The notes under the pieces are model-generated. The model had not been told where the DNA came from and ran no database searches. It saw nothing but the letters and a program-made list of their open reading frames with translations. Position numbers and translations under genes: made by a program. Below are positions 56,331 to 64,000 of a stretch of 64,000 nt of DNA, one piece after another (the first letter of the stretch is position 1; every line of letters begins with the position of its first letter). The DNA comes from Mesorhizobium ciceri biovar biserrulae WSM1271 (lineage in GTDB: Bacteria > Pseudomonadota > Alphaproteobacteria > Rhizobiales > Rhizobiaceae). Location of the stretch: NCBI RefSeq assembly GCF_000185905.1, contig NC_014923.1:5975501-6039500 (forward strand), written 5' to 3'.

Positions 56331-56347
56331 GCAAATCGCGTGCCGAA
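56331..56347 (-). promoter_or_regulatory. σ54 (-24/-12) promoter of the P450 operon
   Basis: Minus-strand TTCGGCACGCGATTTGC has GGCACG-N4-TTGC with correct spacing. Only an imperfect NifA half-site pair (TGT-N9-ACA, 56428-56442) lies upstream. Confidence 0.75.
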
Positions 56348-56534
56348 TAGGGGCACCGTTGGCGCCCGCTCATATATCGTAGTGGCGACCCGGTATGGGG
56401 CGACGCCTGGTAGGGCTTTCGACATTCTTGTCCGTTCCAGACATGACAACGTTGCGCATAGAAGCTAACGAGGAGCCTGGTGGAAGCTGCCTAAGGATCG
56501 AACGAGGTCCCTCCCAGACCGGGTGTGGCTCGGC

Positions 56535-56625
56535 GGTAGCGAAGCCGCTCGCGAGCGCGCTCTCCACCAGCGCTGTAGGGAGCGAGCGGCTTTGCGGTGG
56601 TAATCGACGGTTCGCAGGCAAGGTT
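56535..56625. repeat. IS256-like element end
   Basis: GCGAAGCCGCTCGCGAGCGC, then GGAGCGAGCGGC-TTTGCGG, closely similar to the sequence at 21775-21870. It marks an old IS footprint. The remainder of 56348-57056 has no supported gene. Confidence 0.55.
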
Positions 56626-57056
56626 GGATTTGCTGACAGCGATCAGTTCGCAGGAACGATCGCTGACCATGATGAGCCTGCGCGCTCGTGAGAAGAAGGC
56701 CTACATCCGCCGAGGCTATCGCGAGGCCGCAAACGGCTGAGCTCTGAAGATTGCGCCCCGACATTCTTCTGCGTCAGGATCACCTCGCCTGGCGGTGACG
56801 ATCGCCTCGTCGGACAGCTGCTGCTCGCCGGAGAAATCCTCGACCGCACTCGTCGTACCGGCAACCAGGCCGTGGTCTGCTGCGTCGCCGCCCCGGGCCG
56901 AGAATCTAACTGCCCTGCTCCGATAGCACGAACAGGATGCGCTGGCGTTCTTTGATGATACGGTCTGCTTCGGGCGGCGTTCAGCTTTGCATCCATCTCG
57001 CACGCTACCCTTGCGGACTTGGCATTAGACGCCGACGGGGTTGCCGACCTTATGGA

Positions 57057-57419
57057 TCATTCGAGCACGCCTTTGTGGAGCCATCCCTCTGGAAACTGGA
57101 CGAGGGGACCGATCGATTTCACCTCGACCACTTGATGCCACCCGGCGCCGTACAGGGCCGGGATGTTGGACGTTCGATCGACGTACAGCTGACGCATTAG
57201 ACCAGGGGCAGCTTCCGGTTCTGGGACATCGCAACGGAACCATTGAGGGCTAGCTCGCCACGGGTGTAGCGCTCTGGGGCTGGAGACTACGGTCGAGGCG
57301 ATCCGCGACGGGTCGCAAAAGACAGCTGTGCTCTCGTTGGCCTCGGCAGGCGGAGAGGTGGTCAGCAGAATCCAGAGTAGCGGCGCGGACGCCGAGCGAA
57401 AACGGAAATCAATATGCAT
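57057..57419 (-). CDS. Possible small exported protein downstream of hmuS
   Basis: A 120-residue ORF starting 10 bases after the hmuS stop. The N terminus (FRFRSASAPLLWILLTTSPP followed by AEA) could be a signal peptide. The C terminus has GWHQVVEVKSIGPLVQFPEG and WLHKGVLE, somewhat like a bacterial SH3-type repeat. No firm family. Coupled to hmuS if real. Confidence 0.4.
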   Translation of the reverse strand: MHIDFRFRSASAPLLWILLTTSPPAEANESTAVFCDPSRIASTVVSSPRALHPWRASPQWFRCDVPEPEAAPGLMRQLYVDRTSNIPALYGAGWHQVVEVKSIGPLVQFPEGWLHKGVLE

Positions 57420-57429
57420 CGGTCCTACC

Positions 57430-58491
57430 TCAAGCGGCGGTTGAATTGGTAAAGCGCGGCAGGTTCTCGGTCAGTAACCGCCAGTCGTCGCGCTCGGGCT
57501 CGCCTTCCCTGCGCGTCCCGAAAAACTGGATGATCATATTGCCGTCGGCGCCATAGGCTTCGAGTGACGTGACGTGGCCGTCCCTGGTCGGCTTGCGCAC
57601 GGCCCAAACCTCGCGGATGTGCTGGGTCCTGAGATGCAGGTGGAAAGTGGCGTCGAGTACGTTGATGCAAGGCCCGATCTGCCTGACCAACTTGATCGGG
57701 CCGGAATGGATCTGGATGCAGCCAGGATTGCCGACAAAGCACATGATCGGCATCTCGTCCTCGGCGACACGATGGAACATGCCGCCAATTGCAGCATTGT
57801 CAAGCAGCCAGGCGTAGTCCTGGCCGACCATGCGGACCGCCCGGCGGCGCCTGAGGTTCAGCGTCTTGAGCATGCCGAAGAACTGGTGTACGTCGGTCAG
57901 CTGGCTCCAGTGCTCCCGCAGGTCGTCGATGGTAGCGGCTTGGTCCGGAATCTTTGCCTCGTTTTCGGCTGACCTCGTCTTAACCGATACAATCGGCTCC
58001 TGGTTCGAGGATTGGAGCTCGTCTGTCAGTCTTTGATAGGCACAGAGGTTTGAGGACGGCCTCAGATGCACCTTGTGCACTGCCTCGCCTGCGGCGTCGA
58101 AAAATTGCAGGCTGCGGCGGATCTCCCCGCCTTCGCGTGTCTCGACGGCAAAGCCATGCGCCCACACCTTCGGGAAGATGCGCAGATCAATGTCATTGCC
58201 GAGCACCATGGCGTGATGGTTGCCGGTGAGCACCTTGTCGTAGATGCCTATCTTCTCATGCACGGCACTATCATTGCTGGTCAGCGCCATTACCTCGCCG
58301 ACCGCCTCGAGAGCGGTTAGAACAACATTGACGCGTGGCTCGATGCGCACAGTGCCAAAACCGCAATGTGCCGCGGAGAGCTCCGCTTCCGAGATGCCCA
58401 ATTGGCCAGCGAGATCGCGGTCGCGGATTTTGGGGCTGTCTTCGCGTGCCCGCCGGATTCTCTCTGGCGAAGGTTTCTCGCGCTGGTGCAT
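57430..58491 (-). CDS. hmuS: Hemin-degrading/transport factor HmuS
   Basis: A 353-residue cytoplasmic heme-binding protein of the HemS/HmuS/ChuS family, built of two related halves (about 30-180 and 205-345). Both halves contain the family pattern (VMALTSNDSAVHEKIGIYDK; IMCFVGNPGCIQIHSGPIKL and FHLHLRTQHIREVWAVRKPT). It accepts imported heme and degrades or transfers it. No hmu transporter genes are adjacent. It is divergent from iscN; a -24/-12 promoter and shared NifA site place it in the nitrogen fixation regulon, which is not usual for hmuS. Confidence 0.92.
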   Translation of the reverse strand: MHQREKPSPERIRRAREDSPKIRDRDLAGQLGISEAELSAAHCGFGTVRIEPRVNVVLTALEAVGEVMALTSNDSAVHEKIGIYDKVLTGNHHAMVLGNDIDLRIFPKVWAHGFAVETREGGEIRRSLQFFDAAGEAVHKVHLRPSSNLCAYQRLTDELQSSNQEPIVSVKTRSAENEAKIPDQAATIDDLREHWSQLTDVHQFFGMLKTLNLRRRRAVRMVGQDYAWLLDNAAIGGMFHRVAEDEMPIMCFVGNPGCIQIHSGPIKLVRQIGPCINVLDATFHLHLRTQHIREVWAVRKPTRDGHVTSLEAYGADGNMIIQFFGTRREGEPERDDWRLLTENLPRFTNSTAA

Positions 58492-58551
58492 GTCTTACCT
58501 CTGCTTGCCCATACTGTCGGTCAGGAGCGTTAGTCCTCGCCAAAAGGGAGC

Positions 58552-58568
58552 CTCAAAACTCGTGCCAA
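58552..58568 (-). promoter_or_regulatory. σ54 (-24/-12) promoter of hmuS
   Basis: Minus-strand TTGGCACGAGTTTTGAG, almost the same as the nifH promoter, about 60 bases before the hmuS ATG. Confidence 0.78.
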
Positions 58569-58632
58569 TTTGCCGAAAGCATCTCGGAAACTGGCTTACG
58601 TGCCAGCTCGGCGGGAACTCGGGCCCAGCCCC

Positions 58633-58648
58633 TGTGGCGGACGCGACA
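58633..58648. promoter_or_regulatory. NifA upstream activator sequence shared by hmuS and iscN
   Basis: TGT-GGCGGACGCG-ACA, exact TGT-N10-ACA and similar to the nifH site (TGT-AGCGGACCCG-ACA). It lies 65 bases from the hmuS and 103 bases from the iscN -24/-12 elements. Confidence 0.8.
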
Positions 58649-58750
58649 AATTCGACAATACGTGTCGATTGCCGGACGCCTTCGCAGCAATTCCGAACCG
58701 GAATCGCGGCAGTGTTAGCGATGTCGCACTGTTCCAGCGCCGCTTTTCCC

Positions 58751-58768
58751 ATTGGCACGGACCATGCA
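58751..58768 (+). promoter_or_regulatory. σ54 (-24/-12) promoter of iscN
   Basis: ATTGGCACGGACCATGCA, GG-N10-GC, about 42 bases before the iscN ATG. Confidence 0.82.
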
Positions 58769-58809
58769 TGGTGATCCGCAAAATCGTCACGCACCAGGAT
58801 AAGCGAGCC

Positions 58810-59130
58810 ATGATTACGCTCACCGACAAGGCCGTTGCCGCGGTCAAGACCGCTCTTTCCGCCGCTACTGAGCCCGCAGAAGGCTTTCGCATCATGGTTC
58901 AGCCCGGCGGCTGCTCCGGCTTCAAATACTCAATCGGTTTGGAGAGCGTCCCGCGCGAGGGCGACGCGATCCTCGAGACAGATGGGATCAAGGTGTTCTT
59001 AGACGCCGGCTCCCAACCGCATGTCGCCGGCATGACCGTCGACTTCGTCACGGGGCTCGAATCCTCCGGCTTTGTCTTCGATAACCCTAACGCGCGAGCG
59101 AAGTGCTCATGCGGCAAGTCCTTCAGCTGA
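58810..59130 (+). CDS. iscN: Iron-sulfur assembly protein, IscA/HesB type
   Basis: A 106-residue A-type carrier. The three cluster cysteines are in PGGCSGFKYS and KCSCGKSFS. The start at 58810 (MITLTDKAVAAV) has AGGA upstream. In Rhizobium etli iscN is cotranscribed with nifU and nifS under NifA/σ54; here nifS follows after 177 bases with no nifU. It likely helps assemble clusters for nitrogenase proteins. Confidence 0.93.
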   Translation: MITLTDKAVAAVKTALSAATEPAEGFRIMVQPGGCSGFKYSIGLESVPREGDAILETDGIKVFLDAGSQPHVAGMTVDFVTGLESSGFVFDNPNARAKCSCGKSFS

Positions 59131-59307
59131 TCGTCGAAGCAGGAGAGAGGGCCCGGGAGGTGAGCTCGTCGATCGCGACGGCGGCGCCGGTCTAAATCAA
59201 TTTGTGGGTGCTGCACCGGCTCTGGATCGTCTCGGCTATCAACGGCGGCTGCAAGCGCGATGAGTCCTTGCGCTTAACGTCATTCCGCTCGATTGGAGAC
59301 CACACCC

Positions 59308-60525
59308 ATGACAGTTCTCTATCTCGACAACAACGCAACGACACGGGTCGATCCCGAGGTCGTTCAAGCGATGTTGCCCTTCCTTACGGATCAATTCGGC
59401 AACCCTTCGTCGGCGCACGGTCTTGGCACCCTTGCCGGCGCCGCGTTGAGAAACGCGCGGCGGCAGCTGCAGGCGCTGATCGGCGCGGCGTTTGATGACG
59501 AGATCACCTTCACCTCGGGTGGGACGGAAAGCGACAACGCGGCCATTCTTTCGGCGCTCGAGGTGATGCCTGACCGAACAGAAATCGTGACGTCCGCCGT
59601 TGAACATCCCGCAGTGCTGGCGCTCTGCGCACATCTTGAGCAGACGCGCCGGGTCAAGGTGCACAGGATCCCGGTGGATCACCATGGCCGGCTCGACATT
59701 GACGCTTACCGGGCAGCCCTCAGCTCAAACGTGGCAATCGTCTCGATCATGTGGGCCAACAACGAAACTGGTACGATCTTCCCCGTCGCAAAGCTCGCCG
59801 AATTGGCGAAGGAAGTCGGCGCCCTTTTCCACACCGATGCCGTGCAGGCGGTCGGCAAGCTCCCTATGGACCTGAAATCGACCGCTATCGACATGCTATC
59901 GCTCTCCAGCCATAAATTGCATGGACCGAAAGGCGTCGGCGCACTTTTCCTCAAGCGCGGTGTGCGCTTCCACTCGCTGATCAAAGGCGGTCACCAAGAG
60001 AGAGACCGGCGTGCGGGAACCGAAAACACGCCCGGCATAGTCGGGCTCGGCAGGGCAGCCGAACTCGCCCTGAAATTCATGGATGATGAGACCACACGGA
60101 TAAAGTGGCTACGCGACCGGCTGGAGAACGGGATTCTTCAGCGTGTACCAAACACCTTCGTCAACGGCGATCCCGTCGAGCGCTTGCCGAACACCGCAAA
60201 CATCGCCTTCGAACGTATCGAAGGTGATGGAATCCTGCATCTCCTCAACCGCGTGGGTATCGCCTGTTCCTCAGGCTCCGCCTGCACCTCTGGCTGTGCA
60301 CAGCCGAGCCATGTGCTGAGGGCGATGAACATCCCACATGGGGCGGTCCGTTTCTCGTTCTCGCGTGACAACGACCAAGACGACGTGGACCGGGTGCTCG
60401 AGGTCTTGCCTGCCATGGTGGAGAAGCTGCGCGCGTCCCTCAGTTCTGCGCCGGAAGGGCGGAGTGCCGAAGACCTTCAATGCGGTCCCTGTCTCAGCGC
60501 CGGAAGCTCCGGCGACCATTCATGA
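59308..60525 (+). CDS. nifS: Cysteine desulfurase NifS
   Basis: A 405-residue PLP enzyme that releases sulfur from cysteine for nitrogenase Fe-S clusters. It has LDNNATTRVDPEV, FTSGGTESDN, the PLP lysine in LSLSSHKLHGPKG and the catalytic cysteine in CSSGSACTSGC. ATG at 59308 preceded by TTGGAG is chosen over a TTG five codons upstream. 59131-59307 contains no nifU, only a short stretch without a family. It overlaps the nifV-like frame by ATGA. Confidence 0.96.
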   Translation: MTVLYLDNNATTRVDPEVVQAMLPFLTDQFGNPSSAHGLGTLAGAALRNARRQLQALIGAAFDDEITFTSGGTESDNAAILSALEVMPDRTEIVTSAVEHPAVLALCAHLEQTRRVKVHRIPVDHHGRLDIDAYRAALSSNVAIVSIMWANNETGTIFPVAKLAELAKEVGALFHTDAVQAVGKLPMDLKSTAIDMLSLSSHKLHGPKGVGALFLKRGVRFHSLIKGGHQERDRRAGTENTPGIVGLGRAAELALKFMDDETTRIKWLRDRLENGILQRVPNTFVNGDPVERLPNTANIAFERIEGDGILHLLNRVGIACSSGSACTSGCAQPSHVLRAMNIPHGAVRFSFSRDNDQDDVDRVLEVLPAMVEKLRASLSSAPEGRSAEDLQCGPCLSAGSSGDHS

Positions 60526-61586
60526 GCAGTCAGGTCTTTCTCAAGGATACGACTCTGCGCGACGGCGAGCAGGCACCCGGCGTTGCCTTCACCGTGGCGG
60601 AAAAACTTGAGATCGCTGAGTCGCTTGCAGCAGCCGGCGTCCCTGAGATCGAGATCGGCACGCCGGCAATGGGCGCCGACGAGGTCGCGCGCAGCCTCTC
60701 GGTGCGGCTCACGGCCTGGTGCCGGATGACCTCACCGGATCTCGAAGCAGCGATCGAGAGCGGGGTCCGGGCCGTCAATCTGTCGTTTTCTGCATCGAAC
60801 ATCCAACTTGCCACCAAGCTCGGCCTCGATCGGGCGGGAGCGCTCCAGCTTATCGAACATATGGTCGGGCGCGCAGCCGCCAGCGGCTCCTCCGTCGCCG
60901 TTGGCTGCGAGGATGCTTCACGGGCCGACCGGGATCATCTCGGGCGCGTTATCATGACGGCGGCGCGCGCCGGCGCAAGGCGCGTGAGGCTGGCTGACAC
61001 AGCCGGCGTTCTCGACCCCTTTTCGACCTTCGAGCTTGTCGCCCAGCTGGCGGCGATCCGCGCCGGCGCGCGCCATGCCTCGGTCACCCTCCTTGGACTC
61101 AGCGAGCGCGGGGGCAATGCCGCGCTGGAAGAGGTGGCCGCCGCGTTGGCTGTCCTCCAGCACGCACATGCTGGCATCGACCTGACCGCATTGCCCGCCC
61201 TGGCAGCCAAGGTGGCGCAGGCGTCACGCCGACCGACAGCCGCCACCAAGCCGATCGTCGGGGCTGTGCCCTCCAAAGCCCTCCGGAGATCAAGGGGCAT
61301 GATCCGGCCGCGTCTGGCCGATCTCCTCATAGATGCCAGCAACAAGACCTCGGTCCCACCCAGGTCGGAGCCCGGCAGATCGAGAGCCAATGCGGCAATA
61401 ATCGAGCCCATCTCGCACTGCTCGGCGCTGCGCATGGCGCCTGTTCGCCACGCCCGGGCACCGGGGCGCCCAGCCTTGCGGCCTCGCTGGCTCAGCCCAC
61501 CTCGTCATCAAACTGCGGATTTTCGCGGCTGTAGATCAGAGTTTTTCGTATTTGACCCAACAGTTTTCCGACAAGGGAGAATGTAA
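60522..61586 (+). pseudogene. nifV: NifV homocitrate synthase-like, internally deleted
   Basis: The first 165 residues match the NifV TIM barrel (FLKDTTLRDGEQAPGVAFTV, EIEIGTPAMG, RRVRLADTAGVLDPFSTFEL). The frame then skips directly to AAIRAGARHASVTLLGLSER, so the segment with the metal-binding H-x-H motif (EFHGHND in intact enzymes) is absent. After KPIVGAV the C-terminal regulatory region is replaced by unrelated arginine-rich sequence. The start overlaps nifS and the frame ends in contact with nifW. It cannot be an active homocitrate synthase. This fits rhizobia whose homocitrate comes from the plant. Confidence 0.85.
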
Positions 61587-61966
61587 TGACCTGTTCCGCT
61601 GACGGCCGTCCCATCGATGTCACCGATATCGTTACGCGACTGAAAGGAGTGTCGGCCGCGGAGGAGTTCTTCTCTGTCCTTGGCGTCGCCTATGATCCGA
61701 AGGTGCTCAACGTTTCACGGCTTCATATCATGAAGCGTGTGGGACAATACCTTGCTGAGGAAGATTTCTCCGGTCTGCCCGACCAGGTGATCGCCGCGCG
61801 CGTGCGCGCCCTGCTGGAACGGGCTTACGGGGACTTCGCGGTTTCCTCGCCGCTCACGCACCGGGTCTTCAAGGTGCTCAAAGATCACGATCCGGATAAA
61901 GCTTGCACGACACGCCGCGCTTTCGTTCCTTTCGATTCCGTCCTGAAGCCGTTCGGCAGGGAATGA
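61586..61966 (+). CDS. nifW: Nitrogenase stabilising/protective protein NifW
   Basis: A 126-residue protein; VTRLKGVSAAEEFFSVLGVA, YDPKVLNVSRLHIMKRVGQY and DHDPDKACTTRRAFVP are NifW motifs. It protects the MoFe protein from oxygen. It has GGGAG 8 bases before the ATG. It ends the iscN-nifS cluster; fixA follows after 181 bases with its own promoter. Confidence 0.95.
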   Translation: MTCSADGRPIDVTDIVTRLKGVSAAEEFFSVLGVAYDPKVLNVSRLHIMKRVGQYLAEEDFSGLPDQVIAARVRALLERAYGDFAVSSPLTHRVFKVLKDHDPDKACTTRRAFVPFDSVLKPFGRE

Positions 61967-61991
61967 TCGCGACATAGACGCGACGCGACAA

Positions 61992-62007
61992 TGTCAAGAA
62001 GTCGACA
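61992..62007. promoter_or_regulatory. NifA upstream activator sequence of fixA
   Basis: TGT-CAAGAAGTCG-ACA, exact TGT-N10-ACA, 70 bases upstream of the fixA -24 element. Confidence 0.82.
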
Positions 62008-62076
62008 AATTCGGGATCGCAACGGCACCATCCGTAATGAGCAGCCCGAACTTAGGGGAACAGGGCCGCAAAGCAC

Positions 62077-62093
62077 TTGGCACGAATGATGCA
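62077..62093 (+). promoter_or_regulatory. σ54 (-24/-12) promoter of fixABCX
   Basis: TTGGCACGAATGATGCA, full consensus with GG-N10-GC, about 55 bases before the fixA ATG. Confidence 0.88.
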
Positions 62094-62147
62094 GCCAAGA
62101 ACTCGCACCGCCAGCCCGCATCCGGATAACAGCGTAGAGAAACGCCA

Positions 62148-62996
62148 ATGCACATCGTCGTCAGCATTAAGCAGGTGCCGGACTCGGCACAGATACGGGT
62201 CCATCCGGTGACGAACACCATCATGCGCCAGGGTGTGCCGACCATCATTAACCCCTATGACCTATTCGCCCTCGAAGAAGCTCTCAGGCTACGCGACGCT
62301 TATGGCGGCGAGGTCACCGTGCTCACCATGGGTCCGCCCATGGCAGAGGACTCCCTGCGCAAAGCGCTTGGCTACGGCGCCGATCGCGCGGTGCTTTTGA
62401 CCGACCGCTATTTTGCCGGTTCCGACACACTGGCGACATCACTTGCTCTCTCCCAGGCAATCGCGAAGATCGGCGAAACCTTCGGCACGCCGGACGTGGT
62501 CTTCACGGGCAAGCAGACGATCGACGGCGACACCGCGCAAGTCGGGCCCGGCATCGCCAAGCGTCTCGATCTCAGCCAACTCACCTATGTCGCGAGAATC
62601 GCTACCATCGATCTTGCTGCGCGCGAGATCACGGTGGAGCGTCGTTGCGAGGGTGGGACGCAGACGCTGAAGAGCAAGCTGCCTTGCCTCATCACAATGC
62701 TGGAAGGCACCAACGAGATGCGTCGGGGCTCGATCGAAGACGCATTGAGCGCTGCGCGGAGGCAGGTGGTGAAATGGAGTGCGGCCGAGGCGGGCATTGA
62801 GGACCTCACCAAGTGCGGCTTGCGTGGCTCGCCGACGGTCGTCAGACGCGTTTTCGCCCCTACCGCGCGGTCGGAAAAGGCAGCGCAAATTGACACGGCC
62901 GAGAAGACGCTGCGCGATCTCGCCGACGAACTGATTGTTGCAATTTTCACCCGCCAGCCGGCACTGGAACCGGAACTCGCCTTCGACGGCGCCTGA
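62148..62996 (+). CDS. fixA: Electron transfer flavoprotein beta subunit FixA
   Basis: A 282-residue EtfB-type subunit of the FixABCX complex, which bifurcates electrons from NADH to ferredoxin/flavodoxin for nitrogenase and to quinone. It has VVSIKQVPDSAQIRVHP, DLFALEEALRLRDAYGGEVT, LTMGPPMAEDSLRKALGYGA and FTGKQTIDGDTAQVGPGIA, all family motifs. Intact; preceded by a -24/-12 promoter. Confidence 0.97.
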   Translation: MHIVVSIKQVPDSAQIRVHPVTNTIMRQGVPTIINPYDLFALEEALRLRDAYGGEVTVLTMGPPMAEDSLRKALGYGADRAVLLTDRYFAGSDTLATSLALSQAIAKIGETFGTPDVVFTGKQTIDGDTAQVGPGIAKRLDLSQLTYVARIATIDLAAREITVERRCEGGTQTLKSKLPCLITMLEGTNEMRRGSIEDALSAARRQVVKWSAAEAGIEDLTKCGLRGSPTVVRRVFAPTARSEKAAQIDTAEKTLRDLADELIVAIFTRQPALEPELAFDGA

Positions 62997-63014
62997 CGGC
63001 AAGGAGCAGACCAT

Positions 63015-64000
63015 ATGTCGAGCGCGAACCCAGACACTCCCCGCCCGCCCGCCGGCCGTGCCGGGATGACGAAGGAGCTGCCCGAGCGTTTCAGGGCCTA
63101 TCGGCACGTTTGGGTTTTCATCGAGCTTGAACGCGGCCAGGTCCACTCCGTGTCCTTCGAATTGCTTGGTGAGGGCCGCAAGCTGGCAGACAAACTTGGC
63201 GTCCAGCTCGGGGGCGTTGTGCTCGGACCGCCGGAAGAAGCCACCCAGAACGCGGTCGCCGAAGCCTTCGCCTATGGCGCCGACCTTGTCTACTTCATCG
63301 AGTCGCCGCTGCTCGCCGACTATCGGAATGAGCCTTTCACCAAGGCGATGACCGATTTGGTTGATACTTACAAACCCGAGATTCTGCTTCTTGGAGCGAC
63401 CACGCTCGGCAGGGATCTCGCCGGGTCCGTCGCGACGACCTTGCTAACAGGGCTCACGGCCGACTGCACCGAACTCGATGTGGATGCCGACGGTTCGCTG
63501 GCCGCGACCCGTCCGACTTTCGGGGGCTCGTTGCTATGCACGATATACACGCTGAACTACAGGCCGCAGATGGCGACGGTGCGACCGAGGGTCATGCCCA
63601 TGCCGCAGCGGGCGGACAGAGCGATCGGGCGCGTCATCGCGCACAAGCTGTCACTGGCCGAGGATGAAATCGTCACCAAAATCCTCGGCTTCCTGCCGGA
63701 TAGCCAGTCAGGCACAGCCAATCTCGCCTATGCCGATGTGGTGATTGCGGGAGGGCTCGGCCTCGGCGGGGCGGAGAACCTGCAGCTTGTGAAGAGTCTC
63801 GCGCGAGCGATTGGCGCCGAATTTGGCTGTTCGCGGCCGCTGGTCCAAAAGGGCTGGATGCCGGCGGATCGGCAGATCGGCCAGACTGGCAAGACAATCC
63901 GGCCGAAGCTTTACATAGCGGCTGGTATTTCTGGCGCGATCCAGCACCGCGTTGGGGTTGAGGCAGCCGATCTCATCGTGGCCATCAACACCGACCCGAA
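63015..64000 (+). CDS. fixB: Electron transfer flavoprotein alpha subunit FixB (partial)
   Basis: The ORF begins ATG at 63015 (MSSANPDTPRPPAG) with AAGGAG upstream and runs off the window end, so about 328 of the usual 350-370 residues are visible. It has the EtfA FAD-binding domain near the end (VIAGGLGLGGAENLQLVKSL, GWMPADRQIGQTGKTIRPKL, AAGISGAIQHRVGV). It pairs with FixA and lies 18 bases downstream. fixC and fixX are expected to follow outside. Confidence 0.96.
   Translation, partial: MSSANPDTPRPPAGRAGMTKELPERFRAYRHVWVFIELERGQVHSVSFELLGEGRKLADKLGVQLGGVVLGPPEEATQNAVAEAFAYGADLVYFIESPLLADYRNEPFTKAMTDLVDTYKPEILLLGATTLGRDLAGSVATTLLTGLTADCTELDVDADGSLAATRPTFGGSLLCTIYTLNYRPQMATVRPRVMPMPQRADRAIGRVIAHKLSLAEDEIVTKILGFLPDSQSGTANLAYADVVIAGGLGLGGAENLQLVKSLARAIGAEFGCSRPLVQKGWMPADRQIGQTGKTIRPKLYIAAGISGAIQHRVGVEAADLIVAINTDP

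Noticed and set aside
56428..56447. NifA site upstream of the P450 promoter
   Set aside because: Half-sites are spaced TGT-N9-ACA or TGT-N12-ACA, not N10.
1..64000. CRISPR arrays, tRNA or rRNA genes, integrase attachment site
   Set aside because: No regularly spaced repeats, no tRNA-like cloverleaf and no rRNA sequence noticed on either strand.

Overview
This window looks like part of a rhizobial symbiosis island, most likely from Mesorhizobium or a close relative. It has nifHDKENX in one leftward operon, a second σ54 gene (rpoN) next to a peroxiredoxin gene, nifQ, an iscN-nifS-nifW-fixAB block, an ACC deaminase gene, two nod boxes and many decayed insertion sequences. acdS inside a nif region and a y4vGHIJ-like cytochrome P450 operon beside nifQ are familiar from Mesorhizobium and from the NGR234 symbiotic plasmid. 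The species is inferred, not shown.

Layout. (1) 0.3-8.1 kb: a leftward, orphan-looking biosynthetic locus. It encodes a diaminobutyrate-type aminotransferase, two 2-oxoglutarate/Fe(II) oxygenases with a 56-residue micro-ORF between them, and, beyond an IS-scarred gap, an 893-residue adenylation-carrier protein fused to an AAC(3)-like acyltransferase. (2) 8.3-22.1 kb: an insertion-sequence graveyard (IS3, several IS110/IS1111 and IS256 types) enclosing one intact CocE-type hydrolase gene. (3) 22-29 kb, leftward: a LuxR solo, acdS, an operon with a thioredoxin-domain gene, a decayed DUF269 gene, a DUF683 gene and fdxB, and an IucD/SidA-type N-hydroxylase gene. (4) 30-34 kb: two divergent nod boxes, one ahead of decayed sequence and one ahead of a large OafA-type acyltransferase gene. 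(5) 34-44 kb: usp, a response regulator gene, a DUF269 gene, nifX, nifN, nifE, nifK, nifD and nifH, all leftward. (6) 44.6-49.8 kb, rightward: an MFS transporter gene, a hypothetical gene, prxS and rpoN. (7) 49.8-56.2 kb, leftward: nifQ, a luciferase-like oxidoreductase gene, a tandem SDR gene, a ferredoxin-SnoaL fusion gene and a cytochrome P450 gene. (8) 57-64 kb: hmuS leftward; iscN, nifS, a broken nifV, nifW, fixA and partial fixB rightward.

Regulation links these blocks. I could read -24/-12 (σ54) promoters by eye ahead of nifH, fixA, iscN, hmuS, the P450 gene, the thioredoxin-domain operon, luxR, the MFS gene and the prxS region. Exact TGT-N10-ACA NifA sites accompany nifH, fixA, iscN/hmuS, the thioredoxin-domain operon and luxR. 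The likely picture is a NifA/RpoN regulon that covers nitrogenase and its cofactor and electron-supply genes, plus heme handling, an AHL-type receptor, redox and P450 functions. The most novel material is the hybrid aminotransferase/oxygenase/NRPS-like locus at the left end and the unexpected NifA/σ54 control of luxR and hmuS. All calls come from reading the sequence; no database search was run.
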